Positions 1 to 6,662 of a stretch of DNA of 6,687 bases are shown here, in pieces. The translations under genes and the position numbers were made by a program. Source of the stretch: Beijerinckiaceae bacterium (lineage in GTDB: Bacteria > Pseudomonadota > Alphaproteobacteria > Rhizobiales > Beijerinckiaceae). Numbering within the stretch: position 1 is the stretch's first letter; each line of letters opens with the position of its first letter. A model generated the notes under the pieces. The model worked only from the letters and a program-made list of their open reading frames with translations, was not told where the DNA came from and did not search any database. Location: assembly GCA_027311205.1 (NCBI GenBank), contig DAICZI010000096.1, forward strand, positions 1-6,687, read 5' to 3'.

Positions 1-743
1 ACCAGGGCATGGCCGGGATCGAGCGGCTGATGCTGCACCGGCTCAAAGAACTCGACGTCGTTGTGCGCGCCGCTTTTGCCGCGTTTGATTACAATAAAGT
101 GCTGACCTCGGTCACGGCTTTCATGGTCTCCGACCTGTCGGCGTTTTATTTCGATGTGCGCAAGGACGCGCTTTATTGCGACGCGCCTTCCAGCCAGAAG
201 CGGCGCGGCGCGCTGGAGGCGATTGACCAGATTTTCCGTTGCGTCACGCTCTGGCTTGCGCCCATTCTGGTGTTCACCTGCGAGGAGGCCTGGCGTCAGG
301 CCCATCCCGAGGCGCTGTCGGTGCATCTCGAAACCTTCCCGGAACTGCCGGAAAACTGGCGCGACGAGGAACTAGCCGCGCAGTGGAGCACGATCAGGCA
401 GGCGCGCGGCGTGGTGACCGGTGCTTTGGAAATAGCGCGCGCCAACAAGGAGATCGGGTCGTCCCTTGAAGCGTCGCCTGAGGTCTATATCGCCGATGCG
501 GCGCTTCTGGCCTTGCTGAAAAGTGTGGATTTTGCCGAAGTCTGCATCACGTCCGATATCAGGCTCATGGCCGGCGACGGGCCGGAAGCCGCCTTCCGCC
601 TTGCCGATGTGCCCGGCGTCGCCGTGGTGACGCAGCGTGCCAGCGGCGTCAAATGCGCCCGCTCGTGGCGCTGGTTTGATCCGGCAACGGCGCTGCAGGG
701 CTATCCCGATGTCACGCCGCGCGATGCCTTGGCCTTGCAGTAA
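1..743 (+). CDS. ileS: Isoleucyl-tRNA synthetase, C-terminal part (5' end outside window)
   Basis: This is the last ~246 codons of a class I aminoacyl-tRNA synthetase that charges tRNA-Ile with isoleucine in the cytoplasm. The frame is already open at base 3, so the gene begins upstream of the window and the ATG at 9 is internal. The visible part is the anticodon-binding helical domain: the stretch around 'SDLSAFYFDVRKDALYCD' (from about base 120) is typical of IleS, followed by 'LAPILVFTCEEAW' and 'ARANKEIGSSLEA'. The catalytic HIGH and KMSKS motifs lie outside the window. The extreme C-terminus, which in many bacterial IleS proteins is a four-cysteine zinc finger, reads KCARSWRW...YPDVTPRDA, so only one of the four cysteines remains; I recall similar endings in other alphaproteobacterial IleS proteins. 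The stop is TAA at 741-743, 44 bases before lspA, so the two genes are probably co-transcribed. Confidence 0.96.
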   Translation, partial: QGMAGIERLMLHRLKELDVVVRAAFAAFDYNKVLTSVTAFMVSDLSAFYFDVRKDALYCDAPSSQKRRGALEAIDQIFRCVTLWLAPILVFTCEEAWRQAHPEALSVHLETFPELPENWRDEELAAQWSTIRQARGVVTGALEIARANKEIGSSLEASPEVYIADAALLALLKSVDFAEVCITSDIRLMAGDGPEAAFRLADVPGVAVVTQRASGVKCARSWRWFDPATALQGYPDVTPRDALALQ

Positions 744-787
744 TTGGCGGCCTTGCAGAAAACGGCGACGCCGGCGGATGCAAGACC

Positions 788-1291
788 ATGAGCGCCATGG
801 GGGCAGGGCGCATACGCCTGACCGGGTTCATGGCCGCGGCAGCGGCGTGTGTGGTCGATCAGGCTGACAAGTTCTACATGCTGCGGATCTATTTCCCGCG
901 CCATCCGCCGCCGGTCAGCCTCGGGCCGTATTTCACGCTGGAACGGCAGTGGAATCCGGGTATTTCCTACTCGCTGCTCACCGCCTCGACACCGCTCGGC
1001 CGCTTTGCGCTGCTGGCTTTGGCGCTTGTGGCAACCGTTGCGCTGGTCATCTGGATGTGGCGCGCGACAACCATTCTCACCAGCCTCGCCTTGGGGCTGG
1101 TGATTGGCGGGGCGGTTGGCAATGCGCTGGATCGCACCCGCTATGGCGCGGTCGCCGACTTCTTTTATGTGCACGTCGCCAGCTTTTCCTGGTATGTGTT
1201 CAATCTGGCTGATTGTGCCATTGTTGCCGGGGCGGCGCTTTTGCTTTATGAAGCGCTCTTCAGGCCCGCGCCGCCGATGGGTGCCCGCTAA
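788..1291 (+). CDS. lspA: Lipoprotein signal peptidase (signal peptidase II)
   Basis: An inner-membrane aspartic peptidase that cuts the signal peptide from prolipoproteins after the lipobox cysteine has been lipidated by Lgt. The 167-residue protein has the usual length and about four hydrophobic segments (roughly 11-27, 71-91, 96-112 and 135-157). Family motifs appear in order: VDQADK (23-28), WNPGISYS (55-62), GGAVGNALDR (108-116 region) with GAVADFF, and FNLADC (138-143). The catalytic aspartates should be D124 (in VADFF) and D142 (in FNLAD). One small oddity is D27 in the first motif, where T, S or H is more usual. The start chosen is ATG 788, which has only a weak GGA upstream (776-778); ATG 797 in the same frame is possible. 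It follows ileS by 44 bases, a common arrangement in proteobacteria, and is followed 62 bases later by a small exported protein gene. Confidence 0.95.
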   Translation: MSAMGAGRIRLTGFMAAAAACVVDQADKFYMLRIYFPRHPPPVSLGPYFTLERQWNPGISYSLLTASTPLGRFALLALALVATVALVIWMWRATTILTSLALGLVIGGAVGNALDRTRYGAVADFFYVHVASFSWYVFNLADCAIVAGAALLLYEALFRPAPPMGAR

Positions 1292-1341
1292 GCCGCAAAA
1301 GCGCCCAGAACTTGGCGCAGGGACGTAACGTCCAATCTATC

Positions 1342-1347
1342 GAGAGG
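1342..1347 (+). promoter_or_regulatory. Ribosome binding site fixing the start of the BamF-like gene
   Basis: GAGAGG lies six bases before ATG 1354. It is the clearest Shine-Dalgarno match in the window and supports ATG 1354 over the in-frame TTG at 1312, which has no such site. Starting at 1354 also places the hydrophobic signal peptide directly at the N-terminus. Confidence 0.7.
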
Positions 1348-1353
1348 CCCGTC

Positions 1354-2007
1354 ATGCTTGAGGCAAAGTCCGCATTTCGACCCGTGTTGATAGCCACCCT
1401 CGCGCTGGCGATGGGCGCGAGCCTCACGCCGGCCTGGGCTGGCGATGATGGTTCAGGCTCAATCCTGTCCGGCCTGATGGGCATTGCCGGGGTCGACCAG
1501 AAGCCGGATCCCGTGATCACCTACCGCGAACGCCCGCCGCTGGTGGTGCCGCCGCGCGACAGCCTGCCGACGCCGCAAGCCCGTATTTCCCGCACGGATC
1601 CAGCCTGGCCCAAGGATCCGGATGCCATCGCCCGGCGCAAGGCGCGCCATCCGAGCCGTTTCAACTTCATTCCTTCGTTTCATGATCATGGCCGCCTGAT
1701 GACGCAGCATGAATTGCTGGCGCACCGGCTTGCGCCGGGCACCGCGCCCGCGGTTGTGCCCAATCAGTGCGATGCCAGTTCCAATAGCCGTGAATGCCAA
1801 TTGCTCACGCCGCAGCAATTGGCGGCGTTCAAGCAGCCGGCTGCGCGCCAGGTGCTGACGCCGGGTGAGGAACCCGCCCGTCGCAGCCTGACCGATCCGC
1901 CACCAGGCTATCGCGTGCCGACTCATGCGGTCAGCGAAACCCGCGAAGCGCCGAAAGAGGATGATAACAGCCAATTCGCTTTCATCCGCGACCAGGCCAA
2001 GAAATGA
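1354..2007 (+). CDS. Exported proline-rich protein, BamF/DUF3035-like
   Basis: A 217-residue protein of uncertain function. Residues 1-29 form a good Sec signal peptide: a charged start, a hydrophobic core VLIATLALAMGASL, and a likely signal peptidase I site after AWA (29). The mature protein is polar and proline-rich, with PPLVVPPRDSLPTPQ at 61-75, AWPKDPDAIARRKA at 84-97 and a low-complexity C-terminus, so much of it may be extended. Two cysteines (139 and 148) could form a disulfide in the periplasm. The 'PLVVPP...LPxPQ' motif and the position after lspA recall the DUF3035/BamF group, a lipoprotein of the outer-membrane protein assembly (BAM) complex in Caulobacter; this assignment is inference from a short motif and context. 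Unlike BamF, there is no lipobox cysteine at the cleavage site. No catalytic motif is visible. It could equally be a lineage-specific periplasmic protein. Confidence 0.8.
   Translation: MLEAKSAFRPVLIATLALAMGASLTPAWAGDDGSGSILSGLMGIAGVDQKPDPVITYRERPPLVVPPRDSLPTPQARISRTDPAWPKDPDAIARRKARHPSRFNFIPSFHDHGRLMTQHELLAHRLAPGTAPAVVPNQCDASSNSRECQLLTPQQLAAFKQPAARQVLTPGEEPARRSLTDPPPGYRVPTHAVSETREAPKEDDNSQFAFIRDQAKK
1796..1823 (+). repeat. 9-bp perfect inverted repeat inside the BamF-like gene
   Basis: GCCAATTGC (1796-1804) and GCAATTGGC (1815-1823) are exact reverse complements separated by ten bases. Each arm contains the self-complementary CAATTG. The arms fall on repeated CAA TTG (Gln-Leu) codon pairs at residues 149-150 and 155-156, so part of the symmetry may be a by-product of the coding sequence. 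Confidence 0.6.
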
Positions 2008-2067
2008 ACCTTTTATTGAGCCTGATGCCAGGCCGATCACCTGCATGACGATTTTTTGACGTTGAGG

Positions 2068-2097
2068 GGTGACGCCAAGGGTCATCGCGGCCTATAT
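2068..2097 (+). promoter_or_regulatory. Possible sigma-70 type promoter for the M16 operon
   Basis: CTATAT at 2092-2097 exactly matches the -10 consensus described for Sinorhizobium meliloti housekeeping promoters (CTTGAC-N17-CTATAT). GGTGAC at 2068-2073 matches four of six -35 positions at a spacing of 18. Transcription would begin near 2104, in the widest gap between genes. It is a match by eye only; a nearby TTGACG (2056-2061) is too far from the -10 to pair with it. Confidence 0.35.
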
Positions 2098-2100
2098 GCT

Positions 2101-2159
2101 GGAGCATGTAACCTGTTTGCAGGCCATGCTCCCTTTCAAGAAGAGCGGTTTCTGCAAAC
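2101..2159 (+). other. Leader with two competing hairpins upstream of the M16 genes
   Basis: Hairpin A: GGAGCATG (2101-2108) pairs with CATGCTCC (2125-2132), and inside it CCTG (2112-2115) pairs with CAGG (2120-2123) around a TTTG loop. Hairpin B: GTTTGCAGG (2115-2123) pairs with TCTGCAAAC (2151-2159), nine pairs including one G-U. The two share bases 2115-2123, so B disrupts the inner stem of A, and B together with the outer stem of A would need a pseudoknot. No T-run follows either hairpin, so this is not an obvious terminator. It could control translation or RNA stability of the M16 operon. If transcription starts near 2104, the 5' arm of A would be partly missing from that transcript. Confidence 0.4.
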
Positions 2160-2176
2160 CTGATGCGGGAAACGCC

Positions 2177-3520
2177 ATGTCCATGATTGCATCGACCCCG
2201 GTCGCCCTCACCCCGGCACCGGCAGCCGGGATCGGCACTGCTGCGCCACCTGTCAGCCATTTCACTTTGTCAAATGGCATGGACGTCGTGCTGATCGAAG
2301 ACCACCGCGCGCCGGTGGTGACGCATATGGTCTGGTATCGCAACGGCTCCGCCGATGATCCGCCGATGAAATCCGGCATTGCGCACTTTCTTGAGCATTT
2401 GATGTTCAAGGGCACGAAGAACCATGAAAAGGGTTATTATTCCAACTTGATAGCGGATCTTGGCGGCCAGGAAAACGCTTTCACTTCGAATGATTATACG
2501 GCTTATTTTCAGCGCGTGGCCAGAGAGCATCTCGGCACCGTCATGGCCTATGAGGCCGACCGCATGGTCAATCTGGTGCTCGACGACGAGACCGTCAATC
2601 CCGAACGCGATGTCGTGCTCGAAGAGCGGCGGATGCGCACCGACAATGATCCGGCAGCGCAATTGCAGGAGGCGGTTCACGCCGCGCTCTTTACCCAGCA
2701 TCCCTATGGCAAGCCGGTGATTGGCTGGGGCCACGAGATCGAAAGCCTCGATCGTCATGATGCCATGGCCTATTACCAGCGCTTCTATACGCCGGAAAAC
2801 GCCATTCTGGTGGTGGCTGGCGATGTCACCCGCGCCGAGGTCGAGCCGTTGGCCGAGACCCATTATGGTGCCATTCCGGCCCGCGCGGCGCGTCCGCAAC
2901 GCCTGCGCCCGCAAGAGCCACCCTCCCATGCGCATCGCCTGGTGCAACTCGCTGACGCCAAGGTCGAGCAGCCGAGCCATCAGGCGCTGTATCTGGTGCC
3001 CTCGGCGATGACCGCCAAAAACGGCGAGCAGGACGCGCTTGAATTGCTCAGCCATCTGCTCGGCGGCGGCCAGACCAGCCTGCTGTATCGCCGCCTGGTG
3101 CTGGAACAACAGATCGCGGTGGCAGCCGGGGCCTATTACATGGGCGGTGCGGTCGATGACACGCGGTTTTTTGTCTATGCCGTGCCCGCCGAGGGCGTGA
3201 CGCTGGAAGCTGTCGATGCGGCCATCGAAGCAGAATTGGCGGTGGTGCGGCGCGTTGGCGTGGATGCGGCTGATCTCGCCCGCGCCAAGACCCGGATGAT
3301 CGCCGATGCCGTCTATGCGCAGGACAATCAGGCAACGCTGGCGCGCTGGTATGGCGCGGCGCTGGCCACCGGCGAGGATATTGCCAGCATCACCGAATGG
3401 CCGCAACGCATTGCGGCGGTGACGCTGGAGCGAATCAAGCAGGCAGCGCAATTGTTGCAGCGCCATCGCGCGGTGACGGGCTATCTTATGACAGCAGAGG
3501 CGGACGCAAACCATGAATGA
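2177..3520 (+). CDS. M16 family zinc metallopeptidase, catalytic subunit
   Basis: A 447-residue M16B peptidase (processing-peptidase type) with two homologous halves. The inverted zinc motif is in GIAHFLEHLMFKGT: H70, E73 (general base) and H74, with E150 in PERDVVLEERR as the expected third ligand 76 residues on. GGQENAFTS and EADRM are also typical. The C-terminal half has LGGGQTSLLYRRL (about 295-307) but lacks the R/Y element seen in its partner. The open frame extends up to a GTG at 2069, but ATG 2177 (with GGGA at 2167-2170) is preferred because the conserved sequence begins soon after; ATG 2183 is also possible. None of these starts gives a convincing signal peptide: the N-terminus is uncharged and broken by prolines, although relatives I recall are exported. 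The end overlaps the next gene by eight bases (ATGAATGA), suggesting translational coupling. The likely role is degradation or processing of small peptides; the substrate is unknown. Confidence 0.93.
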   Translation: MSMIASTPVALTPAPAAGIGTAAPPVSHFTLSNGMDVVLIEDHRAPVVTHMVWYRNGSADDPPMKSGIAHFLEHLMFKGTKNHEKGYYSNLIADLGGQENAFTSNDYTAYFQRVAREHLGTVMAYEADRMVNLVLDDETVNPERDVVLEERRMRTDNDPAAQLQEAVHAALFTQHPYGKPVIGWGHEIESLDRHDAMAYYQRFYTPENAILVVAGDVTRAEVEPLAETHYGAIPARAARPQRLRPQEPPSHAHRLVQLADAKVEQPSHQALYLVPSAMTAKNGEQDALELLSHLLGGGQTSLLYRRLVLEQQIAVAAGAYYMGGAVDDTRFFVYAVPAEGVTLEAVDAAIEAELAVVRRVGVDAADLARAKTRMIADAVYAQDNQATLARWYGAALATGEDIASITEWPQRIAAVTLERIKQAAQLLQRHRAVTGYLMTAEADANHE

Positions 3521-4796
3521 TCTGTCGCAAGCCGGTTTGACGAGTTCGCGCGCCAGCCGGGTGCAAATGGTTACGGCCCCCTGCGGTGTCACGGCCTGGC
3601 TGGTGGAAGACTATGCCGTGCCGATTATCGCCGTGGATTTTGCTTTTCGTGGCGGCGCCGCGCAAGACCCCCAGGGTAAATTTGGGGCGGTGACGCTGAT
3701 GTCGGCGCTGCTCGATGAGGGTGCGGGGGCGCTTGATGCCGTCGCTTTCCACAATGCCCTTGATGACAAGGCCATCGAACTGTCGTTTTCTGCCGACCGC
3801 GACCATATCAGCGGCCATATGCGCAGCCTTGCCGCCGAAGCGGCCAGCGCGTTCAACCTCATGGGCCTGGCCCTCAATGAACCGCGCTTTGATGACGATG
3901 CGCTGGAGCGGGTCAAGGCGCAGATGGTCGCGGGCCTGAAGCACGAGGCCAATGATCCCGACAGCGTTGCCGGCCGCGCTTTTCGCGCCGCGGCTTTCCC
4001 CAACCATCCTTATGGCCACGGCGCGCGCGGCACCATTGACAGTGTGCCGGCTATTTCGCGCGATGATGTTGTGAGCCTGCACGCCAGCCTGCTCGCCAGG
4101 GACAATCTCTGCATTGCCGTGGTGGGGGCGATCAGCGCCAAAGTGCTGGCCTCCGAACTGGAGCGGGTTTTCGGGCGGCTTGGGGCCAAAGCCGACACAC
4201 GCTCGGTTCCGGCCGTTACCATGGCGGGGCTGGGCGAGACCAGGGTCAATGATCTTGACTTGACCCAGTCAACCGTACGCTTCGGGCGACCGGGCCTCAA
4301 ACTGCATGATCCCGATTACAGCGCCGCGATGGTGGTCAATCACGTGCTGGGCGGCGGCATCTTCACCGCGCGCTTGTTCCGCGAAGTGCGCGAAAAGCGC
4401 GGCCTCGCCTATTCGGTCTATTCGCATCTCGCCAATTACGACCATTGCGACATGATGATGGGCGCAACGACGACCAAAAACGAGCGGGTCGCTGAATCAA
4501 TTGAAGTGATTTCGCACGAAATCCGGGCGCTTGGCCAGGATGGCCCGACCGCCGAAGAACTGGAGAAAGCCAAGCGCTATCTCACCGGCTCCTATGCCCT
4601 GCGCTTTGATACATCGAGCAAAATTGCCGGCCAACTGGTGTTCCTGCAGACAGCCGGGTTTAGCGTGAGCCAACTCGATACCCGCAATGCCGAAATCGAG
4701 GCGGTGACCATGGCCGATGCGCAGCGCGCCGCAGCCCGGCTGTTTGGCGATGGCAAGCTGCTGGTGGCGATTGCCGGGCGGCCGCAGGGCCTGTGA
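3513..4796 (+). CDS. M16 family peptidase, non-catalytic partner subunit
   Basis: A 427-residue M16B protein that lacks the zinc site. Where the first subunit has HFLEH, this one has TLMSA (61-65), so all three key residues are replaced, within GAVTLMSALLDEGAG. The C-terminal half keeps the family's glycine-rich and R/Y region, LGGGIFTARLFREVREKRGLAY (from about 279), with R296 and Y300, which in heterodimeric M16B enzymes comes from the partner subunit and helps hold substrate. HPYGHGARGT at 165-174 is also conserved. It therefore looks like the second half of a heterodimer with the gene before it, whose stop codon overlaps this start by eight bases. An AGAGG lies twelve bases before the ATG. 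The N-terminus (MNDLSQAGLTSSRAS...) is polar, with no signal peptide, so the complex is probably cytoplasmic. The stop lies 16 bases before mutL. Confidence 0.93.
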   Translation: MNDLSQAGLTSSRASRVQMVTAPCGVTAWLVEDYAVPIIAVDFAFRGGAAQDPQGKFGAVTLMSALLDEGAGALDAVAFHNALDDKAIELSFSADRDHISGHMRSLAAEAASAFNLMGLALNEPRFDDDALERVKAQMVAGLKHEANDPDSVAGRAFRAAAFPNHPYGHGARGTIDSVPAISRDDVVSLHASLLARDNLCIAVVGAISAKVLASELERVFGRLGAKADTRSVPAVTMAGLGETRVNDLDLTQSTVRFGRPGLKLHDPDYSAAMVVNHVLGGGIFTARLFREVREKRGLAYSVYSHLANYDHCDMMMGATTTKNERVAESIEVISHEIRALGQDGPTAEELEKAKRYLTGSYALRFDTSSKIAGQLVFLQTAGFSVSQLDTRNAEIEAVTMADAQRAAARLFGDGKLLVAIAGRPQGL

Positions 4797-4812
4797 TGGC
4801 AGTGCCGCGCCC

Positions 4813-6576
4813 ATGAACAAAGTCCGCCGCCTTGATCCAGTACTGATCGACCAGATTGCGGCGGTGGAGGTGATCGAGCGCCCCGCCGCCGCCGTCAAGG
4901 AACTGGTCGAAAATGCCCTTGATGCTGGCGCGACCAGCATTGAGGTGGTGATCGAGGCCGGCGGCAAACGTCTGATCCGGGTCAGCGATGATGGCGCGGG
5001 CATGGATGCCGCCGATCTCGCTCTGGCGGTTGAGCGCCACGCGACCTCGAAGCTCAGCCATGGTGATTTGCAACGTCTGACAACGCTGGGGTTTCGTGGC
5101 GAGGCGTTGCCCTCCATCGGCGCGGTCGCGCGGCTCGACATCGCCACGCGCCAGCATGGCGGCGCGCAAGGCCATTCTTTGGTGGTTGATTGCGGCATCA
5201 AGGGCCGCGTCATGCCGACGTCCACCACGCCCGGCACGCGGGTGGAAATCCGTGATCTGTTTGCGGGCGTGCCGGCCCGGTTGAAATTCCTCAAATCCGA
5301 CCGCGCAGAGGCGCTGGCGGTGGCCGAAGCGGTCAAACGCCTGGCGATGGCCCATCCCGGCGTGCGTTTCGCCTTGCACGGCGAGGGCATCCAGGGCTTT
5401 GATTGGCAGGGCTTTGCCCCTGACAGCGACGGGCTGGAGCGGCTTGGCCAAATTCTGGGCGCCGATTTCCTCGACAATGCCCTGGAAGTGAATGCGGCGC
5501 GCGAGAGCGTCAGCCTTGCGGGATTCTGCGGCCTGCCGACGCTGCATCGCGGCAATGCGCAATTGCAGTTTCTTCATGTCAATGGTCGGCCGGTGCGTGA
5601 CCGGCTGCTGCAAGGCGCGGTGCGGGCCGCCTATATGGATTATCTGCCCTCAGACCGCCATCCGCTGCTGGCGCTGTTCATCAGTTGCGACCCAGCTTTG
5701 GTTGACGTCAACGTCCACCCGGCCAAGTCGGAAGTGCGCTTCGCTGACCCAGGTTTGGTGCGCGGCCTGATCGTCGGGGCGCTGAAGGCGGCGCTGTCAG
5801 GCGCGCTGCACCGGGCTACCACAACCGGCGGTGCCAGAGCGTTGGGCCGATTGGCGGCCTATGCCCCACAGTCCAAACCGCCGGGAAACTGGGATTGGCA
5901 GGCCTCACCGGCAGCACCCGCGGCTCCGGGATTTGCGGGCATGAGCGAACCAATGGCGCGCGCCTTTGCCGGGCCGGACGCCGATGATGCCAGCGAGGCG
6001 CCGCTCGGTGCGGCGCGCGCGCAAATCCATGATGCGTTCATTCTGGCGCAGAGCCGTCGCGGTCTCGTCGTGGTTGACCAGCACGCCGCCCATGAGCGGC
6101 TGGTCTATGAGCGCCTGAAGAAAGCCCGCGCGGACGGACCAGCCGCCGGGCAGGGGCTGCTGATGCCGGCGATCATTGACTTTGATGATGCCGCGCTCGT
6201 TGCACTCGAAGGCGTCCAGGCTGAGCTTGGCAGCCTTGGGCTCGCGCTTGAGCGCTTCGGGCCGGGCGCAATTCTGGTGCGCTCCACGCCTGCTGTGCTC
6301 GGTGACATCAATCCCGAAGCGCTGGTGCGCGATCTGGCCGATACGCTGCTCGAAGGAGCGCGCACCATGGCACTGGAGCAAAAGATCGACCATGTGCTGA
6401 AAACTTTCGCCTGCCATCATTCGGTGAGGGCAGGGCGGCGGATGCGCCTTGAAGAAATGAACGCGCTGCTGCGCGAGATGGAAGCAACGCCAGGTTCGGG
6501 CCAGTGCAATCATGGCCGACCCACCTGGATTGAATTGCCACTGGCCGATCTCGAAGCGCTGTTTGGCCGCAAATAA
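4813..6576 (+). CDS. mutL: DNA mismatch repair protein MutL (endonuclease type)
   Basis: MutL links mismatch recognition by MutS to strand incision and removal. The 587-residue protein has an N-terminal GHKL ATPase (about 1-325): KELVENALDAGA with E30 and N34, SDDGAGM with D59, LGFRGEAL (92-99) and DVNVHPAKSEVRF with K305. A short linker (about 330-400) leads to the C-terminal dimerisation and nuclease domain with DQHAAHERLVYE (422-433), ACHHSVRAG (533-541) and CNHGRP (565-570), the metal-binding set of MutL proteins that nick DNA themselves. QGLLMP (447-452) fits a sliding-clamp-binding motif. The unusual point is V18: the almost invariant IAAGEVVERP reads IAAVEVIERP (codon GTG at 4864-4866). 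ATG 4813 is chosen because the conserved sequence starts within a few residues; the frame stays open upstream to 4717, but that overlaps the M16 gene and has no conserved content. The gene is probably co-transcribed with the M16 pair. Confidence 0.95.
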   Translation: MNKVRRLDPVLIDQIAAVEVIERPAAAVKELVENALDAGATSIEVVIEAGGKRLIRVSDDGAGMDAADLALAVERHATSKLSHGDLQRLTTLGFRGEALPSIGAVARLDIATRQHGGAQGHSLVVDCGIKGRVMPTSTTPGTRVEIRDLFAGVPARLKFLKSDRAEALAVAEAVKRLAMAHPGVRFALHGEGIQGFDWQGFAPDSDGLERLGQILGADFLDNALEVNAARESVSLAGFCGLPTLHRGNAQLQFLHVNGRPVRDRLLQGAVRAAYMDYLPSDRHPLLALFISCDPALVDVNVHPAKSEVRFADPGLVRGLIVGALKAALSGALHRATTTGGARALGRLAAYAPQSKPPGNWDWQASPAAPAAPGFAGMSEPMARAFAGPDADDASEAPLGAARAQIHDAFILAQSRRGLVVVDQHAAHERLVYERLKKARADGPAAGQGLLMPAIIDFDDAALVALEGVQAELGSLGLALERFGPGAILVRSTPAVLGDINPEALVRDLADTLLEGARTMALEQKIDHVLKTFACHHSVRAGRRMRLEEMNALLREMEATPGSGQCNHGRPTWIELPLADLEALFGRK

Positions 6577-6584
6577 GGCGCGGG

Positions 6585-6604
6585 CGCGGCTTGTTTCAGC
6601 CGCG
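6585..6604 (+). terminator. GC-rich hairpin after mutL, possible terminator
   Basis: CGCGGCT (6585-6591) and AGCCGCG (6598-6604) form a perfect seven-pair stem around a six-base loop, starting nine bases after the mutL stop. No T-run follows, so intrinsic termination is doubtful. It may instead protect the 3' end or act with Rho. Confidence 0.35.
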
Positions 6605-6662
6605 GCGTGCTGGCACAAGCGAGCCAAGCCGTGTCAATCCCGGCCCCCTTAGAGAAACTGCC

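Noticed and set aside
1301..1318. GCGCC/GGCGC hairpin as a terminator after lspA
   Set aside because: Only five pairs, no T-run, and a gene starts 36 bases later.
1312..1353. TTG start for the BamF-like gene
   Set aside because: ATG 1354 has a clear GAGAGG site and puts the signal peptide at the N-terminus.
2020..2057. GCCTG/CAGGC hairpin and the later run of six T as a terminator after the BamF-like gene
   Set aside because: The stem is five pairs and the T-run starts 18 bases beyond it, too far for intrinsic termination.
2069..2176. GTG start at 2069 for the first M16 gene
   Set aside because: The extra 36 residues show no signal peptide or conserved motif, the GTG has no properly spaced ribosome binding site, and the stretch contains the putative promoter and hairpins.
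2270..3592. A 440-codon open frame on the minus strand opposite the M16 genes
   Set aside because: It lies opposite a gene with clear M16 motifs, its translation has no recognisable domain, and long antisense frames are common in GC-rich genomes.
4717..4812. N-terminal extension of MutL by 32 residues
   Set aside because: It overlaps the end of the M16 gene, has no conserved content, and MutL homologues begin close to the ATG at 4813.
4497..5613. Two long minus-strand open frames opposite the end of the second M16 gene and the start of mutL
   Set aside because: They span a gene junction, overlap each other in different frames, and show no family motif; the + strand genes account for the region.
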